Source: an uncultured Muribaculaceae bacterium
GTDB lineage: Bacteria; Bacteroidota; Bacteroidia; Bacteroidales; Muribaculaceae
DNA: 37,000 bases
Assembly (NCBI GenBank): GCA_947525975.1
Contig: CANNVE010000025.1
Span: 1-37,000, forward strand
Direction: 5' to 3'
Part shown: piece after piece, positions 24,911 to 31,993 of the stretch
How positions within the stretch are numbered: the first letter of the stretch is position 1
Layout: every line of letters starts with the position of its first letter
Position numbers and translations under genes: made by a program
The notes under the pieces: model-generated
What the model was told of the DNA's origin: nothing
Database searches by the model: none
Seen by the model: only the letters and a program-made list of their open reading frames with translations

Positions 24911-24942
24911 TTTGTGTACCCCAAAAAAAACGCCTACCTTTG
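24911..24942 (+). promoter_or_regulatory. complete Bacteroidota promoter for tRNA-Ala
   Basis: TTTG (24911-24914) as -33 element, a 20-nt spacer, then TACCTTTG (24935-24942) as -7 element. This is the best full match to the TTTG/TAnnTTTG consensus in the window. The tRNA starts 12 nt after the -7 element. Confidence 0.75.
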
Positions 24943-24954
24943 CATCATCAAAAC

Positions 24955-25028
24955 GGGGTATTAGCTCATCTGGCTAGAGCGCGACACTGGCAGTGTCGAG
25001 GTGAGCGGTTCGAGTCCGCTATACTCCA
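24955..25028 (+). tRNA. tRNA-Ala (anticodon GGC)
   Basis: Cloverleaf folded by hand. The acceptor pairs GGGGTAT (24955-24961) with ATACTCC (25021-25027), the D stem GCTC with GAGC, and the anticodon stem CGACA with TGTCG around CTGGCAG (anticodon GGC). The T stem AGCGG pairs with CCGCT around TTCGAGT. The discriminator is A and no CCA is encoded. The gene marks a change from PUL/housekeeping content on its left to accessory genes on its right. Confidence 0.95.
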
Positions 25029-25034
25029 CAATCC

Positions 25035-25069
25035 AAGCGAGTTCAGAATCAATTCCGAACTCGCTTTTG
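25035..25069 (+). terminator. terminator after tRNA-Ala
   Basis: A perfect 10-bp stem (25035-25044 with 25057-25066; arms AAGCGAGTTC) with a 12-nt loop, ending in TTTTGTTTAATT. Confidence 0.75.
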
Positions 25070-25093
25070 TTTAATTATATAAATTTCAGTATA

Positions 25094-25348
25094 ATGCCAA
25101 CACTCTTCATTCTCTTTGGCTATAGATTCTTCTTCTGGTCAAATGAACATGATCCCATACATGTGCATATATCCAAAGGTGACGCTGAAGCAAAGTACAA
25201 TGTCGTTACTCTTGGACTTGTCGAGAACCATGGATTCAAGAGAAATGAGTTGCGTATGATTGAATCCATAATTGAGGAGAACAAAGAAATTATCATTGGA
25301 CGTTGGAATGAATATTTTAAGAAAGGAGGTAACAATGAACAGAAATGA
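25094..25348 (+). CDS. DUF4160 domain protein
   Basis: A small protein of 84 residues of the DUF4160 family, recognised by the YRFFFWSNEHDPIHVHI stretch (family pattern: EH.PIHVHV) followed by G-D-A-E-A-K-Y. The function is not established. The family is usually encoded next to DUF2442, and such pairs have been proposed as toxin-antitoxin modules. I start at ATG 25094; a longer frame would run back through the tRNA terminator. The 3' end overlaps the start of the DUF2442 gene by 14 nt. No clean promoter is visible, only the weak TAAATTTC at 25078-25085. Confidence 0.85.
   Translation: MPTLFILFGYRFFFWSNEHDPIHVHISKGDAEAKYNVVTLGLVENHGFKRNELRMIESIIEENKEIIIGRWNEYFKKGGNNEQK
25322..25330 (+). promoter_or_regulatory. 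strong Shine-Dalgarno sequence before DUF2442
   Basis: AAAGGAGGT ends 4 nt before the ATG at 25335, inside the 3' end of DUF4160. A near-perfect anti-16S match is unusual here, since most genes in the window have none. It fixes the DUF2442 start and suggests that this gene must be made efficiently relative to DUF4160. Confidence 0.8.
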
Positions 25349-25565
25349 CGTGGCAAAAATATGGCTAACAGAGGATTCCATATACGTGGAGTTGAATGAT
25401 GGTCAGGTTGGGCGTGAATTGTTCAGTGATTACCGCCGTCTCGCCGGTGCTTCAGAAAGTGAACGCAACGATTACCGACTCTCTTATTTTGGCATCCATT
25501 GGCCTGCTATTGACGAGGATTTATCATTCCAGGGCTTTTTCAATAAGTCATCGCGGGAGTCGTAA
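25335..25565 (+). CDS. DUF2442 domain protein
   Basis: A 76-residue protein of the DUF2442 type. The N-terminal half is a small beta fold (IWLTEDSIYVELNDGQ) and the rest includes the family stretch FSDYRRLAGASESERNDYRL followed by GIHWPAIDEDLS. DUF2442 proteins are compact and thought to bind nucleic acid or a partner protein; the activity is unknown. It overlaps DUF4160 by 14 nt and has the strong ribosome-binding site described at 25322-25330, so the two are a translationally linked pair. If it is a toxin-antitoxin module, this better-translated member is the likelier antitoxin (inference). Confidence 0.85.
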   Translation: MNRNDVAKIWLTEDSIYVELNDGQVGRELFSDYRRLAGASESERNDYRLSYFGIHWPAIDEDLSFQGFFNKSSRES

Positions 25566-25606
25566 AAAGTATTGTATTCTTTCATGTCCATTTGTAGATT
25601 TTGTGG

Positions 25607-25999
25607 TCAAGTGGTATACCAATCGTTGTGGTCATCGTATAGGTCACGCTCGAATTCGAGGTCGTCCAATTCGTCGCGCAGGTCATCAAGTTCATCTTGT
25701 ATGTCCTCCCATTCTTCCAAGCAATCAATTCTGTCTTGAAGCTCGTCAATACGGTCTTGTAGTTCATAGTAGTGGTCAGACATCACATCTGTGTCATCTA
25801 ACCGTAACTGCAATTCATCTACACGATTTTGCAAGGCATCTATGTCGGATTCATCCGTACCTAAGCCCAGATAATCTTCGTGGTCATAGTCATGATAAAG
25901 TTGTTGCGGAGGAATATAAGTCCGCTTCGGTTTGCTTGAAAACATATCGCAAACCGCATTGAATAGGGCGAAGCCACCAAGAAAATTCCAGAAACTCAT
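25607..25999 (-). CDS. acidic coiled-coil protein, hypothetical
   Basis: A 130-residue protein. A hydrophobic N-terminus (MSFWNFLGGFALFNAVCDMF) could be a membrane or amphipathic anchor, followed by a basic patch (SKPKRTYIPP). From about residue 50 it is a continuous heptad coiled coil built from D/E-L-x-D-R-I repeats (DALQNRVDELQLRLDD, ELQDRIDELQDRIDCLEEW), strongly acidic. No family or enzyme motif was recognised. It converges with DUF2442 and lies 95 nt downstream of the Res gene on the same strand, so it could be the last gene of the defence transcript. An inverted repeat separates the two. Confidence 0.6.
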   Translation of the reverse strand: MSFWNFLGGFALFNAVCDMFSSKPKRTYIPPQQLYHDYDHEDYLGLGTDESDIDALQNRVDELQLRLDDTDVMSDHYYELQDRIDELQDRIDCLEEWEDIQDELDDLRDELDDLEFERDLYDDHNDWYTT

Positions 26000-26034
26000 A
26001 AATTTAATATCAATAAATTAGGAAAGCCACCATG

Positions 26035-26088
26035 ACTTTCATGTGTAAAATTAAAGCGCAAGCGGGCAATAATCCTGCACATGAAAGT
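26035..26088. repeat. long inverted repeat between Res and the coiled-coil gene
   Basis: Perfect 11-bp arms ACTTTCATGTG (26035-26045) and CACATGAAAGT (26078-26088) separated by 32 nt. It lies 6 nt after the Res stop codon. It could form a terminator-like hairpin in the Res mRNA, but no U-tract follows on the minus strand. Confidence 0.55.
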
Positions 26089-26094
26089 TAAATT

Positions 26095-29000
26095 TTATTT
26101 AATGGAGGTCATTGCGTCAATTAGATCTTGGTAACAAGTAACCTTATGATATTTGATGTGGTCGGTTGAGATTTCGTTGAACAACTGAGTGCAGCAGTCA
26201 ATCTTGGCATTTTCTATTGCGTTGATCTGCATGGATTGGAGCGAGCCTTTTGTCTCGGCAATGAAGAAAATGTGTTTGACGCCACCCTTTTGCATGGCTA
26301 TCGCCCAGTCGGGGGCATGGTTGCCTACGGGCGTGGGAATTTGGAATGTGCGAGGCAGTTTGGCATACACTACCACTTCTTTTGCTTCGTCGAGGTCATG
26401 GGCGAAGTCGCGCTCACCCTTGCTGTCTGATACAACATAGTCCGTGATATGCTTCGAGGTCTCGACTGCCTTGTCGAAATCGGCACGGCTCGCGGCGGTG
26501 AATATGTTAGAGTCATATTTGCCGTCGGTCAGATGATAGTGTATGTGGTCAACTATCATCGTGGCTTTCTGCTCGCGGATAATCTGCACGACCTTACGGA
26601 TAAATTCTTCGGGGTTGTTGCGGAACAGAGCGAGTTTCGCCGGGCGCAACCCTTGAAGAATTTTTGCGGCTGTGCGTCGGGTGATGTTGGCTCCTTTCGC
26701 AACCTGCCCGATAAGGTCATACCTGACAGATGACGTGGAGACATCGGTCAGTTCGTTGGAGGTGGACTTGGTGTTGCCAAACTCCGTCACCTCCTGCGCG
26801 TCCTGTTGCCCCTCAATCTTGATGTAGCGGAGTGTGCGCACCTGTAGCTCATCGGTGTTGAGATGCAAGATTGCGTTCTTGACAAGTTCGGCGGTGTCGT
26901 AACTTACCGTATAGACATATTGATGGTTGATGGCGTTCCAGAGAGCCTGAAACTCCGGCTTGGCAAAATTGGCGTTGAGTCTTGGCTCCGGCAATTTTGT
27001 CTTGCTGCCGTCAGCGGTCATATCTTTCAACAGGTTCGGGTCGAAAATAGAGTTGATAAGCAGTGTCAAGCCTTCAGCCATCGGTGCGAGTTGATTTCCG
27101 TAGGGAGCAAGGGCCTCGGCTGCGACATCTGCATGATATTTAGGAGTGATGTTACCCGCGTCATCAATATACTCGTTGTCTTCAAGCCATACCATAATTC
27201 GGCTTGCCTCGCGGTCGGTGACGACATGAGGCTGACCATCGACGGTGATTGTCTTGCCCTCGAAGTAACTTGGCGTGGCTTTGGTGGCACGTTCACGCAG
27301 CGCTTCGCGTGTTTCGCGTTGCAGAGCACTGGTGAAGTCCGAGTAACTTTCATTGGCAATGACGGTGAGGACGTTGATATTGTGAACTTCGTCGCCGAGC
27401 AGTTCCTTATCCTGACGGACGCCGTTGCGGTCAACGGCGATTCGCAGACCGCGCCCCACTTCCTGACGCTTGGCGGTCGTAGAGTCGCTATGCCTGAGCG
27501 TGCAAATCTGGAATACGTTGGGATTATCCCAGCCCTCGCGTAGGGCAGAGTGTGAGAAGATAAAGCGTGTCGGTTCATCGAAACTCAGCAGACGCTCTTT
27601 GTCGCGGAGGATAAGGTCGTAGTCAGACGCCTCCTCACTGACATCGCTGCCGCGCTTGGTCTTGGTCTCAATCATTTTACCTTTCTTGTCGATTGAGAAG
27701 TAGCCGCGGTGTGTCTGATAGGGCGCGAAGCGGCGCAGATATTCATTGTAGTCTTCATCAAAGATGTGGAACTCCTCATTGACCAGTCGGGCATATTCTT
27801 CCTCAAATATCTGTTGAAACACACCTTTTACAGGTTGATTGCCATCATCATACTGACGATACTTTGCCACTTCGTCAATGAAGAAAAGCGACAGACACTT
27901 GATTCCTTTCTTAAACAGCTGACGCTCTTTCTCGAAGTGAGCCTTTATCGTCTCGCGTATCTGTACGCGCTGAAGATGCAGCAGATTTGAGTCACCGACG
28001 ACGTCTCCTTTGCGGAGCGTAACGCCGTTGGTAAAAGTGACATAAGCCGTGGGTTGTGTAGCTGAGCCGGGGAAAATCTCAGCAATGTCGAAGCCACGGT
28101 ATTGTTCCAACTCTTTTGACTCGACAAATAGAGAATCACCCACACCGAGAGTCTTGAAATGGCGGCGAGGCTCACCGGACGAGTTTTTTACCTCGATAGA
28201 AATACGCGCCATCGGTGGCTTCTTGGGCGACAGGATTATATTGTCAAGATACATATAGCCGTTGGTGCCGCGCAGGTTCTTCATCTCGAAGCCGATAACC
28301 TTGATGCGCTTTACAAGTCGCTCGCGGTAAGCGTCGAGAGCGTCAAGAGCATATACAGTATCGTGTTTGGTGCGGTGAGTCGCGGAGTAGTTCAACACAA
28401 ACAGAGGGTTGAACTTCTTGAGGGCTGCTTGGGTAGCGGCTCCCTCCATCTTCTGCGGCTCGTCCATAATGATAATTGGGCGGTTGGCGGCAATCACGTC
28501 GATAGGACGGCGTGAGGCAAACTCATCGCGCTTGGAGTAGATGATGCGGCTCTCCTTTGAGCGTCCACCCTCTTTGAGGGAAGCGGCAAAAGCCTGGGTG
28601 TTTATAATCATCACGTTCAGTCCGGCGTCCTGCGAGAACTGGTCGAGCTGATTGAGGTTAGAGCTGTTATATACAAACCAACGCGCTTTCTTTCCGTACT
28701 GCTCCATGAAGTGTTCTTCGAGCATACGGAACGACTTGGCTACACCCTCACGGATAGCGATGCTTGGCACGACGATGATGAACTTCGACCAACCGTAGAG
28801 TTTGTTTAGTTCAAACATCGTCTTGATATAAACGTAAGTCTTACCCGTGCCGGTCTCCATCTCGACATCAAGGTTGACAGCACCGAGTCCGTCGATCTTG
28901 CTGAGCGACTTTGAAAGCGGCACTCCGGCTACCGTTTGAACCGAGTGGAGATTTTCAAGCAACTGCACTGAATTAAGTTCAACGTCGGCATTACGATAGC

Positions 29001-29157
29001 CGTCGTCGTCAATCATTTCGTGCATTGTGTCATCTGGAAGCTTACCCAAGTCGCGGCGATATTTCGAGGGGTCGCGGTTGGGTTGGCCGATGAAGATCTT
29101 GGTAGTGTTTTCTACCGCCTCAGTCTGATAGCCCTGTATCTTAAATTGAAATTTCAT
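26095..29157 (-). CDS. res: type III restriction enzyme Res subunit (DEAD/DEAH helicase plus PD-(D/E)XK nuclease)
   Basis: A 1020-residue restriction subunit from ATG 29157. Superfamily 2 helicase motifs are in order: ETGTGKT (101-107), IIIMDEPQ (DEPQ at 232-235, in place of DEAH), VLNYSATHRTKHD (motif III-like), REGWDNPNVFQICTL (motif V) and QEVGRGLRIAVD (motif VI). The C-terminus carries a nuclease site: PD at 949-950 in NHAPDWAIAM and E-T-K near 968-970 in FFIAETKGS. This matches type III Res proteins, which pair with Mod, translocate or diffuse along DNA and cut it. Unusually, res is separated from mod by a toxin-antitoxin-like pair, and its start overlaps the kinase gene by 17 nt. Confidence 0.92.
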   Translation of the reverse strand: MKFQFKIQGYQTEAVENTTKIFIGQPNRDPSKYRRDLGKLPDDTMHEMIDDDGYRNADVELNSVQLLENLHSVQTVAGVPLSKSLSKIDGLGAVNLDVEMETGTGKTYVYIKTMFELNKLYGWSKFIIVVPSIAIREGVAKSFRMLEEHFMEQYGKKARWFVYNSSNLNQLDQFSQDAGLNVMIINTQAFAASLKEGGRSKESRIIYSKRDEFASRRPIDVIAANRPIIIMDEPQKMEGAATQAALKKFNPLFVLNYSATHRTKHDTVYALDALDAYRERLVKRIKVIGFEMKNLRGTNGYMYLDNIILSPKKPPMARISIEVKNSSGEPRRHFKTLGVGDSLFVESKELEQYRGFDIAEIFPGSATQPTAYVTFTNGVTLRKGDVVGDSNLLHLQRVQIRETIKAHFEKERQLFKKGIKCLSLFFIDEVAKYRQYDDGNQPVKGVFQQIFEEEYARLVNEEFHIFDEDYNEYLRRFAPYQTHRGYFSIDKKGKMIETKTKRGSDVSEEASDYDLILRDKERLLSFDEPTRFIFSHSALREGWDNPNVFQICTLRHSDSTTAKRQEVGRGLRIAVDRNGVRQDKELLGDEVHNINVLTVIANESYSDFTSALQRETREALRERATKATPSYFEGKTITVDGQPHVVTDREASRIMVWLEDNEYIDDAGNITPKYHADVAAEALAPYGNQLAPMAEGLTLLINSIFDPNLLKDMTADGSKTKLPEPRLNANFAKPEFQALWNAINHQYVYTVSYDTAELVKNAILHLNTDELQVRTLRYIKIEGQQDAQEVTEFGNTKSTSNELTDVSTSSVRYDLIGQVAKGANITRRTAAKILQGLRPAKLALFRNNPEEFIRKVVQIIREQKATMIVDHIHYHLTDGKYDSNIFTAASRADFDKAVETSKHITDYVVSDSKGERDFAHDLDEAKEVVVYAKLPRTFQIPTPVGNHAPDWAIAMQKGGVKHIFFIAETKGSLQSMQINAIENAKIDCCTQLFNEISTDHIKYHKVTCYQDLIDAMTSIK

Positions 29158-29758
29158 TATCCGGTAAAATGTTTTTCGCCCACTCGGGCAGCGTTTCCAC
29201 ATACATTTTACCTAAAACACCATTAGAAAGTCTGAAAAGGGGCTTGGCTTCAATCCCATCAATGGAATTGTCGTAAACATATAGTCTGTCGACAAGCCGC
29301 GCTACTACTTCACAATTAAGAATAGATTTATAATATCTGTCGATAATCTTCTTAATGGGCACATCATGACCTCCCTCCATCACCCTTTGAGTTATTCGGG
29401 AGGCGTTTATTGATGGGTGTGCGGTAGCGATAAAAAATAGACGAATGAAATATCCGTTTTCCTTTGCCCTTATGAGAAAGTCTATTTTGTCTTCTGCTGA
29501 AAATACAGTTTCAAAAACGAAACTGACTTTTTTCAATAAGTATTTTTCTCGTAGAATCGAACAATGTTTCGCCGCTTTCATGACGGCTTCAGCTGAATTC
29601 CAATCTCCAAATAAATCCCTTGCGATTTCATCAGGATTTATGTATACGGTCCCTTCCGCCCATTCATGGTGTAGGAACTTTTGGGTCACAGTTGTCTTGC
29701 CGGATCCATTTGGCCCGGCGATAACCACTAATTCAGGCTTATGTTTGTAATCATCCAT
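29141..29758 (-). CDS. zeta-toxin-like P-loop kinase
   Basis: A 205-residue protein from ATG 29758. It starts with a Walker A loop (LVVIAGPNGSGKTTVTQKF), followed by INPDEIAR, the zeta-family substrate region, and FVFETVFS, where zeta toxins carry a catalytic acidic residue. A lid segment with arginines follows (NASRITQRVMEGGHDVPIKKIIDRYYKSI). Zeta/PezT kinases phosphorylate UDP-activated amino sugars and block wall synthesis; some Bacteroidota relatives may act on other targets. The gene overlaps the upstream 69-codon gene by 8 nt and res by 17 nt, so the three are translated together. The substrate is unknown. Confidence 0.8.
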   Translation of the reverse strand: MDDYKHKPELVVIAGPNGSGKTTVTQKFLHHEWAEGTVYINPDEIARDLFGDWNSAEAVMKAAKHCSILREKYLLKKVSFVFETVFSAEDKIDFLIRAKENGYFIRLFFIATAHPSINASRITQRVMEGGHDVPIKKIIDRYYKSILNCEVVARLVDRLYVYDNSIDGIEAKPLFRLSNGVLGKMYVETLPEWAKNILPDNEISI

Positions 29759-29960
29759 TGATGACCGCGTTAATTCGTCCGTTCCATTTGTCACGCAGTG
29801 ACTTCCTGCTCATCGAAACACGCATCCGTATTTGACGCTCCGCCCTTTCATGACGCAATATAGCTTCTGTGGAAGCCTCGATCATAATTTGTCGAAGACG
29901 TTCATCTCCGGGTTCTTGCCCCGATGTGAAACGGTATTTGTTCATTTCTTGTTCCGACAT
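29751..29960 (-). CDS. small antitoxin-like partner of the zeta-type kinase
   Basis: A protein of 69 residues, or 64 if started at the internal Met at 29945 (MNKYRFTSGQEPGDERLRQ). It is helical and charged (EASTEAILRHERAERQIRMR), without a recognised DNA-binding motif. Its stop lies inside the start of the kinase gene (8-nt overlap), the usual antitoxin-before-toxin order. A -7 element lies 25 nt upstream, so it is the first gene of a unit of three: this gene, the kinase, then res. Confidence 0.7.
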   Translation of the reverse strand: MSEQEMNKYRFTSGQEPGDERLRQIMIEASTEAILRHERAERQIRMRVSMSRKSLRDKWNGRINAVING

Positions 29961-29984
29961 ACATTCTCTTTCTTATTGATATCG

Positions 29985-29992
29985 CAAAGATA
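29985..29992 (-). promoter_or_regulatory. -7 promoter element for the antitoxin-kinase-res unit
   Basis: TATCTTTG on the minus strand, 25 nt before the 69-codon gene, in the 104-nt AT-rich gap after mod. It implies that restriction (res) can be transcribed separately from modification (mod). Confidence 0.55.
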
Positions 29993-30064
29993 TAACAATT
30001 ATTTCGTATATGGTGTTTTAGGTTGTTAAAAATTGTGTTATATGAAGTTCTGGTTTATTAATCC

Positions 30065-31993
30065 TTATAGTATTTTGCGGATGGTGTCAGGCGAGTAATG
30101 ACGGAAGATTTGCTCGAAGTTGTCAAGGACGTTGTCGTTTGCAATCGATGAGTCGCGCATAACGAAGTATTGCGGGTGCAACTTGGCTATCTCGGTAACG
30201 GTGGACTCGTTGACCTCGGTGTCGAAAGTGGCGATGAGATAGGTGTCGTCCACGAAGAACACCTTTTTACCATTGACTTCCTTTTCCTCAATCTTAGCGG
30301 AAAGCTCTATGTCGAGTTCCGGCATTACTTGGAAAAGGAGGTCAAGCGGAGTGCGGTCGCTCTTGACGTTGTCAACGGTGTTGAACAAGTGAGCCTCCTT
30401 GAAGTCTTCGGGAGTGTAGAACACATCCTCCATATTCGACGAGTCGAGTTTGAGCACACGGAAGCCGATGTCCGGTAGGGGCGCGATACATCGCGCCCCT
30501 ACAAGTTCGTCCAAAATTTTCTTTCCTGCGCGGCGTATGCGTTCCTCTCCGATTTGGCAGATGGTTTCGTAGCCGGCTTTGCGAGCCTCACTCTTTTCAT
30601 CAGTCACTTCGGGAAGTTGAATCATGATGAACTTGCGCTGTCCGCCGTCCTCTGCATTGAGTTTCATTACAGCATGAGCGGTGGTGGCGCTTCCGCTAAA
30701 GAAATCGAGAATATATTGATCTGTTGTAAAATTTGATTTTATAAGATTAAAAATCAGTGCGACTGGCTTTGTATAATCAAAATACTTTTTATCAAATAAT
30801 TCTAAGAATTCTTTGTCGCTTTCTTGATTGTCTCCATAATCAGAAAGAAGTAAGTCTGTAATTGACTTTCGATTATTCTTTTCTTCTTCTGACACATCCC
30901 TTCGAAGTCCATAGTTGGCTGTAATAAAAAGTAAATCCTCATCTATAAACTTGTCTATATTATCTTGTCCAACTGAGAATCGAGCTATAACATCCACAGA
31001 TTTTGTTGTATATCCATTTTCATACGGTACATCTTCTGCGTATTCCACATCCATGGTCTTAATTCTATATCGACCTTTGGATATGCATCCATTGTTTCCA
31101 AGCTTTACTCTAACACCTCGTTTAAAGTGACGAGAACATTCAGGGTTAGAGATATTTATAACTTTCTTTGTTGAATCAGAAAGAGTCTCAATAGACAATT
31201 TTTCCAAATTCCGTTTGCATTTAGAACATATAACAACATACTCCATCATTTTAGCAGTATGTTTTGCCAGGAATGAAGGCTGTTTCTTTTTCTTCCAATG
31301 AAGAGTGTCGATGAAATTTTGAGAACTAAAAATTTCATCACAAATCTTACGTAAGTTCTCTATTTCATTTTCATCTATTGAAATGAAGATAACGCCATCT
31401 TCGGTGAGAAGATCGCGGGCGACTTTCAAGCGAGGATATATCATATTAAGCCAGTCGGTGTGAAAGCGACCGTTGCTTTCAGTGTTTCGCTGCATAGGGT
31501 CGAGGACTTGGTTGCCGTCTTCATCAAAAGCACCACTTTGCCCATCCCACTCCTCACTACTCACTGCAAACTTATCACTATACACGAAGTCGTTGCCGGT
31601 GTTATAGGGCGGGTCAATGTAAATCATCTTGACCTTGCCGAGATAGTTTTCACGTAATACTTTCAACACGTCAAGGTTGTCACCCTCAATGTAAAGGTTC
31701 TTGGTGTTCCAAAAATCTACCGATGCATCCACATCCGGGCGCAGAGTCTTGTCGGTCGGAGTATTGGCAAGACGTGAGGCGGCTCGCTTGTCGGGCCACG
31801 TGAACTGATACCGCTCCTCGCCGGTGTCAAGAGCATCCGCCGACAACTCAGCCCGCAGCTTGTCGAAGTCGATAGCAAGTTCCGGCTTACCATCTTTATT
31901 TAGTCGCTCAGTAACGCAATGAGGAAACAACGCAGCGATCTTCGCCACATTACCCTCCACCGCATCAAGGCTTTTCATTCTCAGTTTATCCAT
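30065..31993 (-). CDS. mod: type III DNA methyltransferase Mod (beta-class adenine methylase)
   Basis: A 642-residue site-specific methyltransferase. The catalytic motif DPPY is at 127-130 (KMIYIDPPYNTGNDF) and the S-adenosylmethionine motif comes later (YILDFFSGSATTAHAV), the beta-class order of type III Mod proteins; TESNGRFHTDWLNMIYPRLK is also typical. The region between them (about residues 230-400) is the target-recognition part, and its DNA (about 30700-31370) is visibly AT-rich compared with both ends. The start overlaps the HEPN-like gene by 8 nt. The coding region carries a palindromic repeat at 30475-30502 and a half-repeat at 31541-31590. It would mark self DNA for Res and gives specificity to the complex. 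Confidence 0.93.
   Translation of the reverse strand: MDKLRMKSLDAVEGNVAKIAALFPHCVTERLNKDGKPELAIDFDKLRAELSADALDTGEERYQFTWPDKRAASRLANTPTDKTLRPDVDASVDFWNTKNLYIEGDNLDVLKVLRENYLGKVKMIYIDPPYNTGNDFVYSDKFAVSSEEWDGQSGAFDEDGNQVLDPMQRNTESNGRFHTDWLNMIYPRLKVARDLLTEDGVIFISIDENEIENLRKICDEIFSSQNFIDTLHWKKKKQPSFLAKHTAKMMEYVVICSKCKRNLEKLSIETLSDSTKKVINISNPECSRHFKRGVRVKLGNNGCISKGRYRIKTMDVEYAEDVPYENGYTTKSVDVIARFSVGQDNIDKFIDEDLLFITANYGLRRDVSEEEKNNRKSITDLLLSDYGDNQESDKEFLELFDKKYFDYTKPVALIFNLIKSNFTTDQYILDFFSGSATTAHAVMKLNAEDGGQRKFIMIQLPEVTDEKSEARKAGYETICQIGEERIRRAGKKILDELVGARCIAPLPDIGFRVLKLDSSNMEDVFYTPEDFKEAHLFNTVDNVKSDRTPLDLLFQVMPELDIELSAKIEEKEVNGKKVFFVDDTYLIATFDTEVNESTVTEIAKLHPQYFVMRDSSIANDNVLDNFEQIFRHYSPDTIRKIL
30475..30502. 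repeat. perfect palindromic element inside mod (family A, copy 1)
   Basis: Thirteen-bp arms (GTAGGGGCGCGAT and its complement) separated by 2 nt, completely symmetric. It is read in frame within LVGARCIAPLPDIG near the Mod C-terminus. The core resembles the palindrome at 34590-34609 in the helicase gene. Confidence 0.9.
31541..31590. repeat. family B half-repeat inside mod
   Basis: On the minus strand the sequence reads as GCAGTGAGTAGTGAGGAGTG within KFAVSSEEW, and is closely related to the arms of the repeats at 33843-33899 and 32910-32959. It occupies the loop after NDFVYSDKF, where other type III Mods have a different acidic loop. Only one arm is evident here. Confidence 0.55.

Noticed and set aside
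26863-27543. Plus-strand frame of 226 codons opposite res
   Set aside because: Mirror of the helicase/nuclease gene, which has all motifs in order.
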